From assembly GCF_025370935.1 (NCBI RefSeq), contig NC_133481.1:11482439-11546438 (forward strand): 64,000 bases of DNA, in the 5' to 3' direction. Below, piece after piece: positions 35,101 to 40,666 of this stretch. Each line of letters starts with the position of its first letter. The first letter of the stretch is position 1. The position numbers and the translations under genes are program-made. Source of the DNA: Choristoneura fumiferana. Lineage: Eukaryota > Arthropoda > Insecta > Lepidoptera > Tortricidae. Under the pieces are notes generated by a model that was not told the DNA's origin, did no database searches, and worked only from the letters and a program-made list of their open reading frames with translations.

Positions 35101-36140
35101 ACTTCTACTTATGTGATGTACCTAAATTTGGGTTATTGTAACATAATAATATGTATTTTTTAAAGATAGTTAAACTGCTAACCTTCTTAAGCCTTAAATA
35201 GATAATTCAAAATAAGACTTTCCAAATGCGGAAATAAGGAATATAGTAGTTAAAGTGTTATTATCTTTTTTTTGTAGGTAGATATAACTTAAATTTACTC
35301 CAATCGTGCAAGTTGTAAATGTAATGACATCGCGGGGCTCACGAGTTTGTAGTGGTCAATCGAGCGCTGCAATGTGATGCAACTTGCACGATTTTTCTTG
35401 CAGATCTAAACTGGGCTTTAGTGGGGTATTGTACTTAACACTTTGTCTCGTATCGTAAGTAAGCGGCGTAAGTAGGTGTCTAAACTAAAGGGACAACTTG
35501 TCCTTATTGCGCCACATCGGGTACAGTATTAAAACTTAAAATTATAATTAGTGAATGGTACCTATTTTTTACACGGTATATTATGTGTAAGTATGTATAC
35601 GGACATACTGTAGTACTTCATGTTTGTTTGTGTAAAGAGGTCATGAACGAGAATGGTTATGAAACCAAATTTTGTCAATATATCTATGTACGTAATTTAG
35701 CTGGTTTTGTGTACCTATCTGGCTCTACATTAAACTACCCTCGGCTTCCGTAAACCACCACCTAACCCAATAAGACAAAGCTGGTGCATTCTTCAAGTAA
35801 CTGGCTTACGCAAAACTCGTAAATTTTACGTAAAAAAAAAACTAATTTGTCTCTTTTAAAGAGTGTTTAGATCACAACAAACTATGGATCGCTATAGGTG
35901 CACTTAAAGCATAGTTAAGTTTTCATTTTATAAAATAGTGCTAAGGGCACCATTTTACACCACTATCGATATGGATCAACAGCACGGAAGGGTGCTTTTG
36001 TTTGCGCAACCAAATCACCCCTTGCCTTAGATTCAAAAGAATAATAATAAAATCACTAAGGCACAAAAAACGAGACATTCACAAAGGTTCCTTGCTTAAC
36101 GTAACTAACACTAAGATTCACCTTGCTTACGAACGGGCAT
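488..36140 (-). CDS. dlg1: discs large 1 (dlg1), 5' half, two alternative N-termini; continues past left edge
   Basis: MAGUK scaffold protein of septate junctions and synapses, acting at the cytoplasmic face of the membrane. SAP97-like coding exons on the minus strand are 36122-36140, 34662-34793, 4586-4701, 2225-2326 and 1907-1984. They join in frame to 149 codons, beginning MPVRKQ and then an L27 domain (about residues 7-65) containing LELLEDYHSKL, RVIRIFKSRLFQALL and DIQEFYELTLLDD. The L27 domain pairs Dlg with Lin-2/Lin-7 type partners. An alternative first coding exon at 488-562 encodes the short DlgA-type N-terminus ending KVSSLFNLDS. Both routes end in phase 0, so they can share the next exon, which should hold PDZ1; PDZ, SH3 and GUK exons lie outside the window. 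All junctions are GT...AG. The intron between 34661 and 4702 spans about 30 kb as assembled and contains an odorant receptor gene on the other strand. Identity rests on recalled fly and vertebrate Dlg sequences and is strong. Confidence 0.93.
1420..1640 (-). promoter_or_regulatory. candidate promoter/5' UTR region of the DlgA start
   Basis: This stretch upstream of the DlgA exon is richer in CpG than its surroundings and contains overlapping CRE-like words (gacgtcacgtcat, 1469-1481). The start site cannot be placed from sequence; this is inference from position plus motif. The rest of 563-1906 shows no coding signal. Confidence 0.3.
1907..1984 (-). CDS. dlg1: dlg1 exon before PDZ1
   Basis: Acceptor TTAATTAG precedes 26 codons in phase 0, VQMQMAIQMDIVESVV then TDIGEIQEKI, with donor GTAAGT. 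The amphipathic pattern suggests a helix. A second in-frame acceptor six bases downstream (tacag) would drop Val-Gln. It ends in phase 0, the same as the alternative DlgA first exon, so the two can feed one shared downstream exon. Confidence 0.75.
2225..2326 (-). CDS. dlg1: dlg1 linker exon between L27 and PDZ1
   Basis: Acceptor TTTGCAG precedes 34 codons in phase 0, from IPSEESDYRSISNAFF to SNYTPDSAK, then donor GTAGGT. It is Ser/Asn rich and polar, as expected of the unstructured linker between L27 and PDZ1. Assignment rests on phase, clean splice sites and position between two recognisable dlg1 exons rather than on sequence recognition, and it may be alternatively spliced. Confidence 0.72.
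2671..2865. repeat. CpG-rich tandem pair (about 95-100 bp units) in dlg1 intron
   Basis: Two adjacent copies share 'gtggaggtcat', 'tgtagcgcg' and 'acgcagaattttattgat', at 2671-2763 and about 2766-2865. The surrounding 2470-2870 stretch is unusually rich in CG dinucleotides for this AT-rich window. It could be a decayed repeat or a regulatory block; nothing coding is seen. Confidence 0.55.
2919..3058. mobile_element. degenerate inverted-repeat element (MITE), copy 1
   Basis: The ends are imperfect inverted repeats (left 'gtacagttgatg', right 'gcaactgta'). A second copy with the same left end and internal words ('gcaaatg.cacgtttac', 'aggttcca') begins at 3581. Confidence 0.5.
3581..3999. mobile_element. 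same MITE family, copy 2, split by a SINE
   Basis: It starts 'gtacagtcgatgcaactgaa' and shares internal words with the copy at 2919. The sequence is interrupted by the SINE at about 3675-3939 and resumes with 'gaaatggttccaacccgg'. The nesting shows that the SINE is the younger insertion. Confidence 0.45.
3675..3939 (+). mobile_element. tRNA-derived lepidopteran SINE
   Basis: The tRNA-like head has 'tggcctagtggt' (A-box-like) and 'gggctcgattccc' (B-box-like). The body has 'ctttgataagcttactttgg' followed by 'gactaggtcaattg', a very common lepidopteran SINE sequence. It ends in an A/T-rich tail. It is not a functional tRNA gene. Confidence 0.8.
4228..4556. mobile_element. MITE next to dlg1 exon
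   Basis: Terminal inverted repeats of about 27 bp: left contains 'gggccctgtaacaggagc' and right 'gctcctgttacagggccc'. No open frame. It ends 30 bp from the dlg1 exon at 4586. Confidence 0.75.
4586..4701 (-). CDS. dlg1: dlg1 L27 domain exon, second half
   Basis: Acceptor CTTCTTCAG precedes 116 bases encoding (D)IQEFYELTLLDDTKS, IQQKTAETIRIANKWE and ADGTRRE, then donor GTAAGT. The block completes the L27 domain and the conserved segment after it. Despite an intron of about 30 kb before it, the split Asp codon (G|AT) joins correctly to the exon ending at 34662. An inverted-repeat element lies 30 bp downstream of its donor (4228-4556). Confidence 0.93.
5000..5265. mobile_element. MITE with about 50-bp inverted ends
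   Basis: Left end contains 'aaaaggcggctaagtcacaa' and right end 'cacttagccgccttttagc' in inverted orientation. The inverted match runs outward into 'ctgccgtgctcaagc' and 'gcttgaggacggcag'. The interior is AT-rich and non-coding. Confidence 0.78.
5535..5690. mobile_element. degraded copy of the 51683 MITE family
   Basis: It shares 'tttggagttga', 'aaaaaatacaaaaagactcc' and 'ttttacgggat' with the better-preserved element at 51683-51837 and keeps the inverted layout, with the left arm decayed. Confidence 0.55.
5778..5908. mobile_element. foldback MITE with 48-bp arms
   Basis: Arms 5778-5825 and 5860-5908 are near-perfect reverse complements ('gtctggcaaaaaagagtag', 'gtggcaacactgtagtgtc') around a loop of about 34 bp. 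A transcript would form a long hairpin. Confidence 0.85.
5998..6100. mobile_element. short inverted-repeat element
   Basis: The ends 'aggcccaattgcat' and 'atgcaattgggccct' are inverted copies. The homology continues inward with mismatches ('acaaattacaag' against 'cttaatttgt'). Confidence 0.7.
6101..7470. other. dlg1 intron, upstream of the odorant receptor
   Basis: AT-rich non-coding sequence. I see no exon, array or clear element here. Confidence 0.4.
7471..7478 (+). promoter_or_regulatory. TATA box of the odorant receptor gene
   Basis: TATAAAAG lies 88 bp upstream of the receptor ATG. Spacing would put the transcription start near 7500, leaving a 5' UTR of about 55-60 bases. Confidence 0.5.
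7559..13863 (+). CDS. odorant receptor (insect OR family), complete, nine exons
   Basis: Seven-transmembrane odorant-gated channel subunit that would work with the Orco co-receptor in olfactory neuron membranes. Exons: 7559-7738, 8808-8937, 9760-9934, 10462-10631, 10735-10804, 11744-11843, 12261-12362, 12804-12959 and 13807-13863. They join without a stop to 379 codons; every intron is GT...AG and phases agree throughout. The family length is about 380-430. Visible features are a short N-terminus with FLVLIIAGIWYP, hydrophobic segments near residues 33-55, 72-90 and 124-142, an acidic loop (EEEDIDDLMKG), and the conserved C-terminal region of exons 7-9 (TRVLYLCTLTGQLFFYCFCG; GNLFELSLITFGT; ILKSSYSFFAVLNEQ). 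The start at 7559 is the first ATG before the hydrophobic N-terminus. A TATA box lies at 7471 and AATAAA at 14029. The gene is nested antisense within a dlg1 intron. I cannot assign a subfamily or ligand. Confidence 0.95.
8107..8600 (+). mobile_element. Helitron-like element with (GT)n microsatellite, in OR intron 1
   Basis: It has the layout of lepidopteran non-autonomous Helitrons: 'ggtactaatatatta' near the 5' end, then a (gt) run at 8137-8168, 'aaacggctgggcgga', and a 3' end with 'gccgccggccgcggg' before terminal CTAG (8597-8600) followed by T. Confidence 0.7.
10090..10316 (+). mobile_element. retroelement 3' end fragment in OR intron 3
   Basis: The words 'caaaatcggttcagccgttg', 'catacatacatacg' and 'cagtcgggtaaaaa' are the usual 3' end of a dispersed lepidopteran non-LTR/SINE repeat. 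Boundaries are approximate. Confidence 0.55.
10889..11030. mobile_element. short inverted-repeat element in OR intron 5
   Basis: 'gcgtgcaaaaaaatctgaca' (about 10927-10946) is mirrored by 'gtcagatatttatgcacgc' (10981-10999). Outer boundaries are uncertain. Confidence 0.45.
11281..11400. repeat. degenerate tandem repeat of about 20 bp in OR intron 5
   Basis: About five or six successive variants of a unit resembling 'ttagaccacttgctact' occur ('gaccagattgcttttta', 'gaccaattgcttcttag', 'gaccagttccttcttag'). Non-coding minisatellite. Confidence 0.6.
11539..11678. mobile_element. MITE in OR intron 5
   Basis: Terminal inverted repeats of 24 bp with three mismatches, containing 'cagcatcaaaagtagc' on the left and 'gctacttttgatgctg' on the right; 140 bp in all. 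Inner 'tttgtcgtttt' and 'aaaacgacaaa' extend the symmetry. Confidence 0.78.
12000..12225 (-). mobile_element. degraded Helitron-like fragment in OR intron 6
   Basis: In reverse orientation it shows 'actaatattataaatacgaa', 'ggatttggatgaaatttggt' and 'gggataaaatctcg', the internal words of the Helitron family seen elsewhere in the window. The CTAG end is not clear. Confidence 0.5.
12505..12561. repeat. 57-bp near-perfect hairpin in OR intron 7
   Basis: 'catgagaaacacattcct' through 'caacgcat' is mirrored by 'atgcgttg' through 'aggaatgtgtttctcatg' with one mismatch and almost no loop. It may be a small foldback element or a cruciform-prone site. Confidence 0.75.
12576..12645 (-). mobile_element. 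3' fragment of the SINE family seen at 3675
   Basis: The reverse complement contains 'agtacaagctttgcttc' and 'gggactaggtcaatttg', matching the body of the SINE at 3675-3939. Confidence 0.65.
13441..13674 (+). mobile_element. non-autonomous Helitron (Lep1-like), full length
   Basis: It starts TC ('tccatactaatattataaa'), has 'acggagcgacggatcgacgt' and a GC-rich 3' hairpin region ('gcgggcggagccgcgggc'), and ends CTAG at 13671-13674. It sits between A (13440) and T (13675), as expected for Helitron insertion at AT. It lies in OR intron 8. Confidence 0.85.
14029..14034 (+). terminator. polyadenylation signal of the odorant receptor
   Basis: AATAAA lies 166 bases after the receptor stop codon, in an AT-rich 3' UTR. 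The aligned position in block B is also an AATAAA, near 24010. Confidence 0.55.
14515..14817. mobile_element. long-hairpin insertion with 15-bp target duplication; absent from block B
   Basis: Arms 14527-14641 and 14659-14773 (115 bases each) are reverse complements with one mismatch seen, around a 17-base loop. The insertion is flanked by the direct repeat 'tatgtgtctattcat' (14515-14529 and 14803-14817). Block B has only one closely similar copy of that word near 24508, so the two blocks show an occupied and an empty site. No open frame; the mechanism is unknown. Confidence 0.88.
14903..15200 (+). mobile_element. dispersed lepidopteran retroelement fragment
   Basis: The words 'gacgttcactgctgaacaaa', 'gtcgtcagtccacctagtgg', 'aggcctgccaacgctttg' and 'ccaacggatttgtcc' belong to a widespread lepidopteran non-LTR/SINE-type repeat. 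Frames are broken; the block B copy starts near 24613. Confidence 0.7.
15544..15750 (-). mobile_element. Helitron, reverse orientation
   Basis: CTAG end at 15544-15547 on the minus strand, then 'tcggttatcgcgcgctg', 'ccgggataataagtagccta' and 'gcatttataatattatag' read in reverse. Same family as 13441-13674. Confidence 0.78.
15784..16085 (-). mobile_element. tRNA-derived SINE, older copy
   Basis: It shares 'gcgtcccactgcagggcaca', 'cacgcgggcccagt' and 'gcacatgaatttcg' with the SINE at 16681. The tRNA-like end is partly deleted here, but the block B copy keeps 'ccaataggccaccac'. Confidence 0.72.
16221..16284. repeat. 64-bp hairpin
   Basis: 'gtggcttctctacatgcatc' (from 16221) is mirrored by 'gatgcatgtagagaagccac' (to 16284) around an AT-rich centre. 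It is present unchanged in block B at 25936-25999. Confidence 0.8.
16681..16990 (-). mobile_element. tRNA-derived SINE
   Basis: On the minus strand the head reads 'gtggtggcctagtggtttga' and 'gagttcaaaccccggg' (tRNA-like boxes). The body has 'ttcgcacgcgggcccagt'-type words and 'cagtgggacgtatataggc'. This is one of the most frequent lepidopteran SINEs. Boundaries are approximate. Confidence 0.78.
17847..18043 (+). mobile_element. 3'-truncated Helitron
   Basis: It starts 'tccatactaatattataaat', keeps 'aacggagcggcggatcgacg' and 'gcgcgcgataaccgaattcc', then stops before the hairpin and CTAG end. Confidence 0.75.
18718..18840 (+). mobile_element. non-LTR retroelement 3' fragment
   Basis: 'caaagtcaaagtcaaagtca', 'ccaccggttcggaaaagcct' and 'agaatccggcaagaaactca' form a common lepidopteran retroelement 3' region. 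Copy in block B near 28434. Confidence 0.65.
19190..19545. mobile_element. composite repeat with internal inverted pair
   Basis: It begins with 'catcatcagctagaagacca' and 'gcccacctaagatgac' (retroelement words). It then holds 'aagaaaaatcgtgcaagt' (19408-19425) mirrored by 'cgtgcacgatttttcttg' near 19500-19518. A related copy of the second part lies at about 35300-35417. Repeated in block B near 28890. Confidence 0.6.
19560..21120. other. unannotated AT-rich intron sequence in block A
   Basis: No exon, array or clear element is seen. The same sequence recurs at 29285-30900. Block B has about 45 extra bases after 30736 ('gagatacattaatggaaaac' onward) that block A lacks near 21010. Confidence 0.45.
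21121..21430 (-). mobile_element. non-LTR retrotransposon 3' end
   Basis: On the minus strand it reads 'aggcggccttaagttaaaga', 'cattgggtaataaataaatc' and ends in a (taatc) run, the usual 3' tail of a lepidopteran non-LTR element. It directly precedes the 71-bp array; copy in block B at about 30895-31190. Confidence 0.62.
21585..22938. repeat. 71-bp GC-rich tandem array, left copy (about 19 units)
   Basis: Head-to-tail units start 'gtttcgtagtagccctgctg' and end 'ggcaaggaccgcca', with rare A/G changes ('ctctaggc' or 'ctctgggc') and one-base indels. GC content is far above the surroundings. The array is cut off by the N gap, so its true length is unknown. One minus-strand register has a stop in most units ('gcctag'), so long frames through it are not evidence of a protein. 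Confidence 0.96.
22939..23038. other. assembly gap of exactly 100 N
   Basis: One hundred N bases, the usual placeholder for a gap of unknown size between contigs. It sits exactly at the junction of the two duplicated blocks. Confidence 0.99.
23786..23841 (+). pseudogene. copy of the last odorant receptor exon, frameshifted
   Basis: The exon after 'gtttcag' matches the receptor's final exon at 13807-13863 but lacks one A ('attttgaatcat' for 'attttgaaatcat'). The frame shifts and stops early. No upstream receptor exons are duplicated. Because the start of block B is full of one-base indels, this may be a consensus error rather than a true pseudogene. Confidence 0.7.
31335..32828. repeat. 71-bp GC-rich tandem array, right copy (about 21 units)
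   Basis: Same unit and same left flank ('ccgcttccgcttcgag') as the array at 21585, but complete, ending 'ccgccagtttccagtgc' before AT-rich sequence. About 1494 bases divided by 71 gives 21 units. Confidence 0.96.
33220..34373. mobile_element. 1.15-kb inverted-repeat element with recurring 'tgtatcactt' words
   Basis: The left end 'ctgtgcctcctgtgataagt' is mirrored at the right by 'tgatcacaggaggcacag'. Between them, variants of 'tgtatcacttatcacaa' or its complement recur about eight times (near 33236, 33475, 33746, 33844, 33975, 34138, 34227 and 34348). No clear target duplication and no long open frame. It looks like a non-autonomous DNA transposon with subterminal repeats; I do not recognise the family. 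Confidence 0.65.
34662..34793 (-). CDS. dlg1: dlg1 L27 domain exon, first half
   Basis: Acceptor TTCACAG precedes 132 bases encoding (E)AHRALELLEDYHSKLV through FKSRLFQALL plus one base, then donor GTAAGT. These are the first helices of the L27 heterodimerisation domain, close to fly Dlg S97. Reading frame and phase (two bases in, one out) agree with the exons at 36122-36140 and 4586-4701. Confidence 0.93.
34800..36121. other. dlg1 intron 1
   Basis: AT-rich intron between the MPVRKQ exon and the L27 exon. It holds a repeat copy at about 35300-35417 ('gtttgtagtggtcaatcgag', 'gcacgatttttcttgcagat') related to 19408-19545. Nothing coding is seen. Confidence 0.5.
36122..36140 (-). CDS. dlg1: dlg1 SAP97-type first coding exon (MPVRKQ)
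   Basis: A nineteen-base coding exon. ATG CCC GTT CGT AAG CAA G is followed by the donor GTGAAT. The leftover G joins AA of the exon starting at 34793 to give Glu, producing MPVRKQ-EAHRALELL. Fly and vertebrate SAP97 forms begin MPVKKQ, which fixes this start. The exon is too short to find without that homology. A promoter-like stretch with CCAAT and CRE-like words lies about 250-280 bp upstream (36385-36418). Confidence 0.88.
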
Positions 36141-36384
36141 CACGGCACCACCCCCCCAATGTAATTTTCCGAACCTAAAGCACACTTTCGATAAAAATAA
36201 AATAAATAAAAATATTCTAAACCAATAAAGAGAAGGTAGAGCACATTTTAAACAGTTTTAATCACAGCCGTAAACATTTTTAACGGCACATGGTTTGCAC
36301 TGTGAAAACATTTAGAAGATAAAAGTGCGAGTTGATGCGCGGTTGTGATTCCGCGGAGGGCTAGCGACTACTACGCCACTACGC

Positions 36385-36418
36385 CCAATGGGATTGGTCG
36401 ATTTCCACCGTGACGTCG
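36385..36418 (-). promoter_or_regulatory. CCAAT and CRE-like elements, candidate dlg1 SAP97-type promoter
   Basis: An inverted CCAAT pair ('ccaatgggattgg', 36385-36397) and a CRE-like word ('tgacgtcg', 36411-36418) lie 245-280 bp upstream of the dlg1 ATG at 36140, in a locally GC-richer stretch. Their function is inferred from position. Confidence 0.4.
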
Positions 36419-36524
36419 GGGGTGGAAGCATAGACAAAGGAAAATGTAGACTCCCGAGGGTTGGAAATAAAAAAAGTTGGGTTTAGCCTAACATTATCGT
36501 TGGCCCTGCGGTATTGGTAATTTG

Positions 36525-36669
36525 GTACAGTCGCCATCAGATATTTCGGAGTGGCGAAGGTGATCAAAAATATAAATACATGGACTCTAATATACTTTAA
36601 TAATAGAGTGCATGTGCCGATATTTTTGACCACCTTGGCCGCTCCGAAATATCTAATGGCGACTGTACT
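36525..36669. mobile_element. MITE of 145 bp with long inverted ends
   Basis: Left end starts 'gtacagtcgccat' and continues 'agatatttcggag'. The right end is the inverted copy ending 'atggcgactgtac'. An open frame across it (36379-36693) reads through both arms and is not a gene. It lies just upstream of the candidate dlg1 promoter. Confidence 0.85.
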
Positions 36670-36774
36670 GCCCTGGATTCTCACCAAAATCAATTAGAGA
36701 TTCCATTATGGGATAAGTTCGCCTTTGTACATCTGTTTCTCATTGTAATCTATTTTTGGGTGTAGCCAAAATGG

Positions 36775-37350
36775 CAAAAACGGAACCCTTATAGTTTTGC
36801 CATGTCTGTCTGTCTGTCTACAGGTCTGTCCGACCGCGGCTTGCTCAGAATATCAATGCTAGAAAGCACGTAATTTTGCACTGCTTTGCACGAATATATA
36901 TGTAAAAAATGGTACAATAAAAATTAAAAAAATATGTACCTACTGGTACCTCCCATAGACGTGAAGTGGGGGAGATTTTTTTTTTCTCATCCAACCTTGT
37001 AGTGTGGGGTATCGTTGGATAGGTCTTTTAAAACCATTACAGGGCTGCTAAAACGATTTTTCGATTCAGTGATTTGTTTGCAAAATATTCAACTTTAAAG
37101 TACAAATTTTCATTAAAATCGAGACCCCCCCCTCCCTCTGAAATCTAAACCGGTGCGTGGAAAAATTTGAAAAATTCAGGGTGGTAGTAAGTATATCAAA
37201 ATTACAAGGAAAACTATAACGGTTAAGTTTTCTTGAGAATTATTAGTAGTTTAAGAGTAAATAGTAGCCTAATAAATAAAACATATACTTAATTTTTTCG
37301 TAATGGCTACGGAACCCTATTTCGGGCGTGTCCGTCACGCTCTTGGCCGT
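36775..37350 (+). mobile_element. 'acggaaccct' family repeat
   Basis: It starts near 'cggaacccttatagttttgc' and 'tgtctgtctgtctacagg' and ends 'ggctacggaaccctatttc', 'gtccgtcacgctcttggc'. The same family is at 54225-55095 and partly at 52190-52445. Typical lepidopteran repeat of uncertain class. Confidence 0.65.
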
Positions 37351-38358
37351 TTTTTAATTTACAATAGAGTTATACATACGTACGTTCATACATAATTTAC
37401 ATAAATTACGTTTATATTTTGAGAGCTGTTACATCTAATACGCTCCTAACCTAAATAGGCGCAACTTCAGATCCGTAGCTATATTTCTAATATTGCAATG
37501 CGAAAATAACAGCCTATATCATAAATGGTCTACAATGTTTTACAGCCAGCAAATCATTGACTGATGCCCGCACGTGCTGCTCTTGCCTTGCCCCCGGACG
37601 GATCCTGAATTCCAGAGGAGATATTACATATTTATCAATAGATCTTGGGAACGAAGAGGTAAACCACTTTAACAGAACTTTAATTACGTATCTGGAATAA
37701 GTAGGTCCCTACTTAGAGGGATATAACGCCTGGATCTTTAGCCATATTGTTATTACGTAAGCAAGTATGTAAAAATATAGTGTCTTGTATGGATTTTCTG
37801 AAGGTTAAGTTTAAATTTAATGTAAGTACCATGCAAAATATAAGTTTATAAATTTTAAATACACTGGCGGGCGGTTTTTCGATAAATGCGTTTTGTTTTT
37901 TCATCCCTTCTTCTACACATAACTAGAAGAATGCCTAAAGAACGACAGAATAATAAAAAATATTCGACGTTTTTTAAATATTGTTACAGTAAATATATTT
38001 ATTTCAAATTTGACTGTATTAGTTAGGTAGGTCTTTGTTAAATTCATAAAATCTGTTTTAATTGTCATTACTAATAAAAACAAATTGACAGTCCACATCA
38101 CACATGTATGACTTTAAAAATTATAAGTAGTATGAATTTAAAGCAATGATAAACAAAACGCAAAACTGACAAATTGCCTGACCTTGATACCTTGGACGTT
38201 TCTGCGTTCTGCTTTGCGCATACGTAAGTAAAAGCGAGCGAGCGAACGAACGAATCGAATCAGTCTTGATATATGTGTGATCAGCAATATATCTACGTAG
38301 GTACGTAGATTTTCTAAGCAAGTAGATAAATTATAATCTGCTACAGTGGGGCACAAAA
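37351..38358. other. CaMKI upstream region
   Basis: AT-rich sequence upstream of the CaMKI start. 'ctgctacag' ends at 38346, 12 bases before the ATG, and could be the acceptor of a 5' UTR intron. No TATA box stands out and the promoter is not located. Confidence 0.35.
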
Positions 38359-40666
38359 ATGCCTTTATTTGGGAAAAAAGATTTCGGCAGGAAATCAAAA
38401 AAGGATGGGCGAGAATCCGATAAGCAGCCGTCCATCGAAGACAAGTATGTGGTTAAAGATTTGTTGGGAACGGGAGCGTTTTCTGAAGTACGTTTGATAG
38501 AAAGCAAAGATAATGGGCAGCTGTTTGCGTGTAAAATTATTAACAAAAAAGCTCTCAAAGGCAAGGAAGACTCCTTAGAGAACGAAATAAGAGTTTTGAA
38601 AAGGTTTAGCGAGCAAGCGAGGGGTGAAGGGGAGGAGAAGAATTTATTTTTGCATCCGAATATCGTCCAGCTGTTGGAGACTTACGAGGATAAAAACAAA
38701 GTTTATCTGGTGATGGAGCTAGTGACGGGCGGCGAGCTGTTCGATCGGATAGTGGAGAAAGGTTCTTACACAGAGAAGGATGCTTCCAACTTGATGCGGC
38801 AAGTCCTCGAGGCTGTAGACTACATGCACTCTCAAGGCGTCGTACATCGCGACCTCAAGCCCGAGAACCTGCTTTACTACAGCGCGGATGAAGACAGTAA
38901 AATCATGATAAGTGATTTTGGTCTATCGAAAATTGAAGACTCTGGTATCATGGCCACAGCATGTGGTACACCTGGTTACGTCGCGCCTGAAGTGTTAGCT
39001 CAGAAGCCTTATGGAAAGGCTGTGGATGTCTGGAGTATAGGAGTCATATCTTACATCCTGCTTTGTGGGTACCCTCCTTTCTATGATGAAAAAGATGAGA
39101 ATTTGTTTGCTCAGATTATGAAAGGGGATTTTGAATTTGACTCTCCATACTGGGATGACATTAGTGAATCAGCCAAGGATTTCATAAGGCATTTGATGTG
39201 TGTGGATGTAGACAAGAGATATACTTGCAAGTGAGTAGCTATGTCTTTTGTGTTAACTATTATGTAAAGCCTTGGAACAAAATAGCTCCAGCAACATTGA
39301 TTATGAATGGCTTGTCGTAATCTGTGTCAGTGGTATATTAACAAAACAAGAAGAGTAGGTATTATGCATATTAGTTGCTGTATTGCGTAAGTTGAATTAA
39401 TCATCCATCCATATATTGCCCGTTGTTCTCGTTTCTAGTATTTGGAAGGTTTTAAAATGTTTTATTCTAAACTAGCTTTTGCCTGTGACTTTGTCAGCCA
39501 AAATTTTGTTTATCACTATGCTGTAGTACTATGCAATTATTCTGGAATACAAACTATCCTATGTCCTTCCTAGGGTCTTAAACTATCTCCATACAAATTT
39601 TAATTTAAATTGGTTCAGCGGTTGAAGTATGAAGATATAACATTCACTTAATGATTTTAACAATATAACATGTACAGTCCAGATCAAAGATATGTTTATA
39701 TTTTTCTACCTTGTTGCTGTCACTTTGAGTTTGAACTTTTTTATAACATTATTGAAAGGTCTCCATAGCTCACAGTCATGAGGTACGAACAAAAAAGCAA
39801 TGATATCTATCTATCTATCTTTAAACAAGCATTTTTTGAATACTTATTTATTTATTTTGGGGATCTATGAAACTGTTCTAAACATTTTGATGAAATTTGA
39901 TATGTTGGCAATTTCGGGGATAAACAATCAATCTAGCTTGGTTTTATCTCTGAGAAAATATTATAGTTCGAGCGAAGCTTGGTCGTCCAGGTACTCAAAT
40001 TTATTAAGGAGTGGCAGAACATGCTATTAGAATGCACTGCTTTAGTTGTTAAAAAATACAACCTTTTTGTCCCAGAATATTAAATTAACCTTAAATGGAT
40101 GTCAGAGAACCAAATTGTCTGTTCCTTCTAATTTCCAGTAAAGCTAGCTTGATCTTGGAATGAATTATTATAATTATAATAATTATAGTATTGTTTCAAT
40201 GATGTTTTTTATTGATTTTTGCCTTAATTAATAGTCCTACCATGGTTTTATTTGATCAATCGACTCTTCACAAGGTATCATACCTAACCACCTTTCTGCT
40301 TCAAGGATAACACTCCATATAATAGAAGAGATTTAGCTACACAAGTGTTAAAATTGACTGCTAATATATAATTTTGGGATATATTATACCTACTCTTGAT
40401 GACTTTTCCCAGGTTTCATTTATTTTATTTGATGTTTATGTTTACTTTTCAGGCAGGCATTGGCTCACCCATGGATCTCAGGGAATGCTGCCAGCAACAA
40501 GAATATTCATGGCACTGTGTCCGAACAGCTTAAGAAGAACTTCGCTAAGTCTCGCTGGAAACAAGCATACCATGCGACAACGGTGATTCGGCAGATGCAG
40601 AAAATGGCACTTAGTAGCAGTAGCTCCAGTCGCAGTGCAAACTCAAGCTCTCAGCTTAAGCAATAG
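38359..40666 (+). CDS. CaMKI: calcium/calmodulin-dependent protein kinase I (CaMKI), complete, two coding exons
   Basis: Serine/threonine kinase activated by Ca2+/calmodulin and by an upstream CaMK kinase. Exons 38359-39230 and 40453-40666 join (AA|G, donor GTGAGT, acceptor TTTTCAG) to 361 codons. It shows the glycine loop GTGAFSEV (37-44), ATP-binding Lys59 in FACKI, catalytic HRDLKPEN (163-170, Asp165), DFG (186-188), activation-loop Thr200 in TACGTPGYVAPE, and W-S-I-G-V-I (225-230). After HPWIS (296-300) follows the autoinhibitory and calmodulin-binding helix with KKNFAKSRWKQAY (318-330, Trp326 as likely anchor), then a Ser-rich tail. An insertion of about 14 residues (SEQARGEGEEKNLF) precedes HPNIVQLLETYE; I recall that fly CaMKI also has an insert here of different sequence. 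Almost the whole kinase domain is one exon. It is convergent with Slh. Identity is very secure. Confidence 0.98.
39470..39640 (-). mobile_element. decayed Helitron in CaMKI intron
   Basis: 'aaactagcttttgcctgtga' resembles the reversed CTAG end, followed by 'aactatcctatgtccttcct' and 'aaattggttcagcggttgaa', the internal words of the family. The 5' end is not clear. The rest of the 1.2-kb intron shows nothing. Confidence 0.5.

Noticed and set aside
36379..36693. 104-codon minus-strand frame upstream of dlg1
   Set aside because: It reads through both arms of a MITE (36525-36669) and resembles no protein I know.
39231..39240. Stop codon right after RYTCK as the CaMKI end
   Set aside because: The TGA lies within the GTGAGT donor; splicing to 40453 restores the conserved QALAHPWIS and calmodulin-binding helix.
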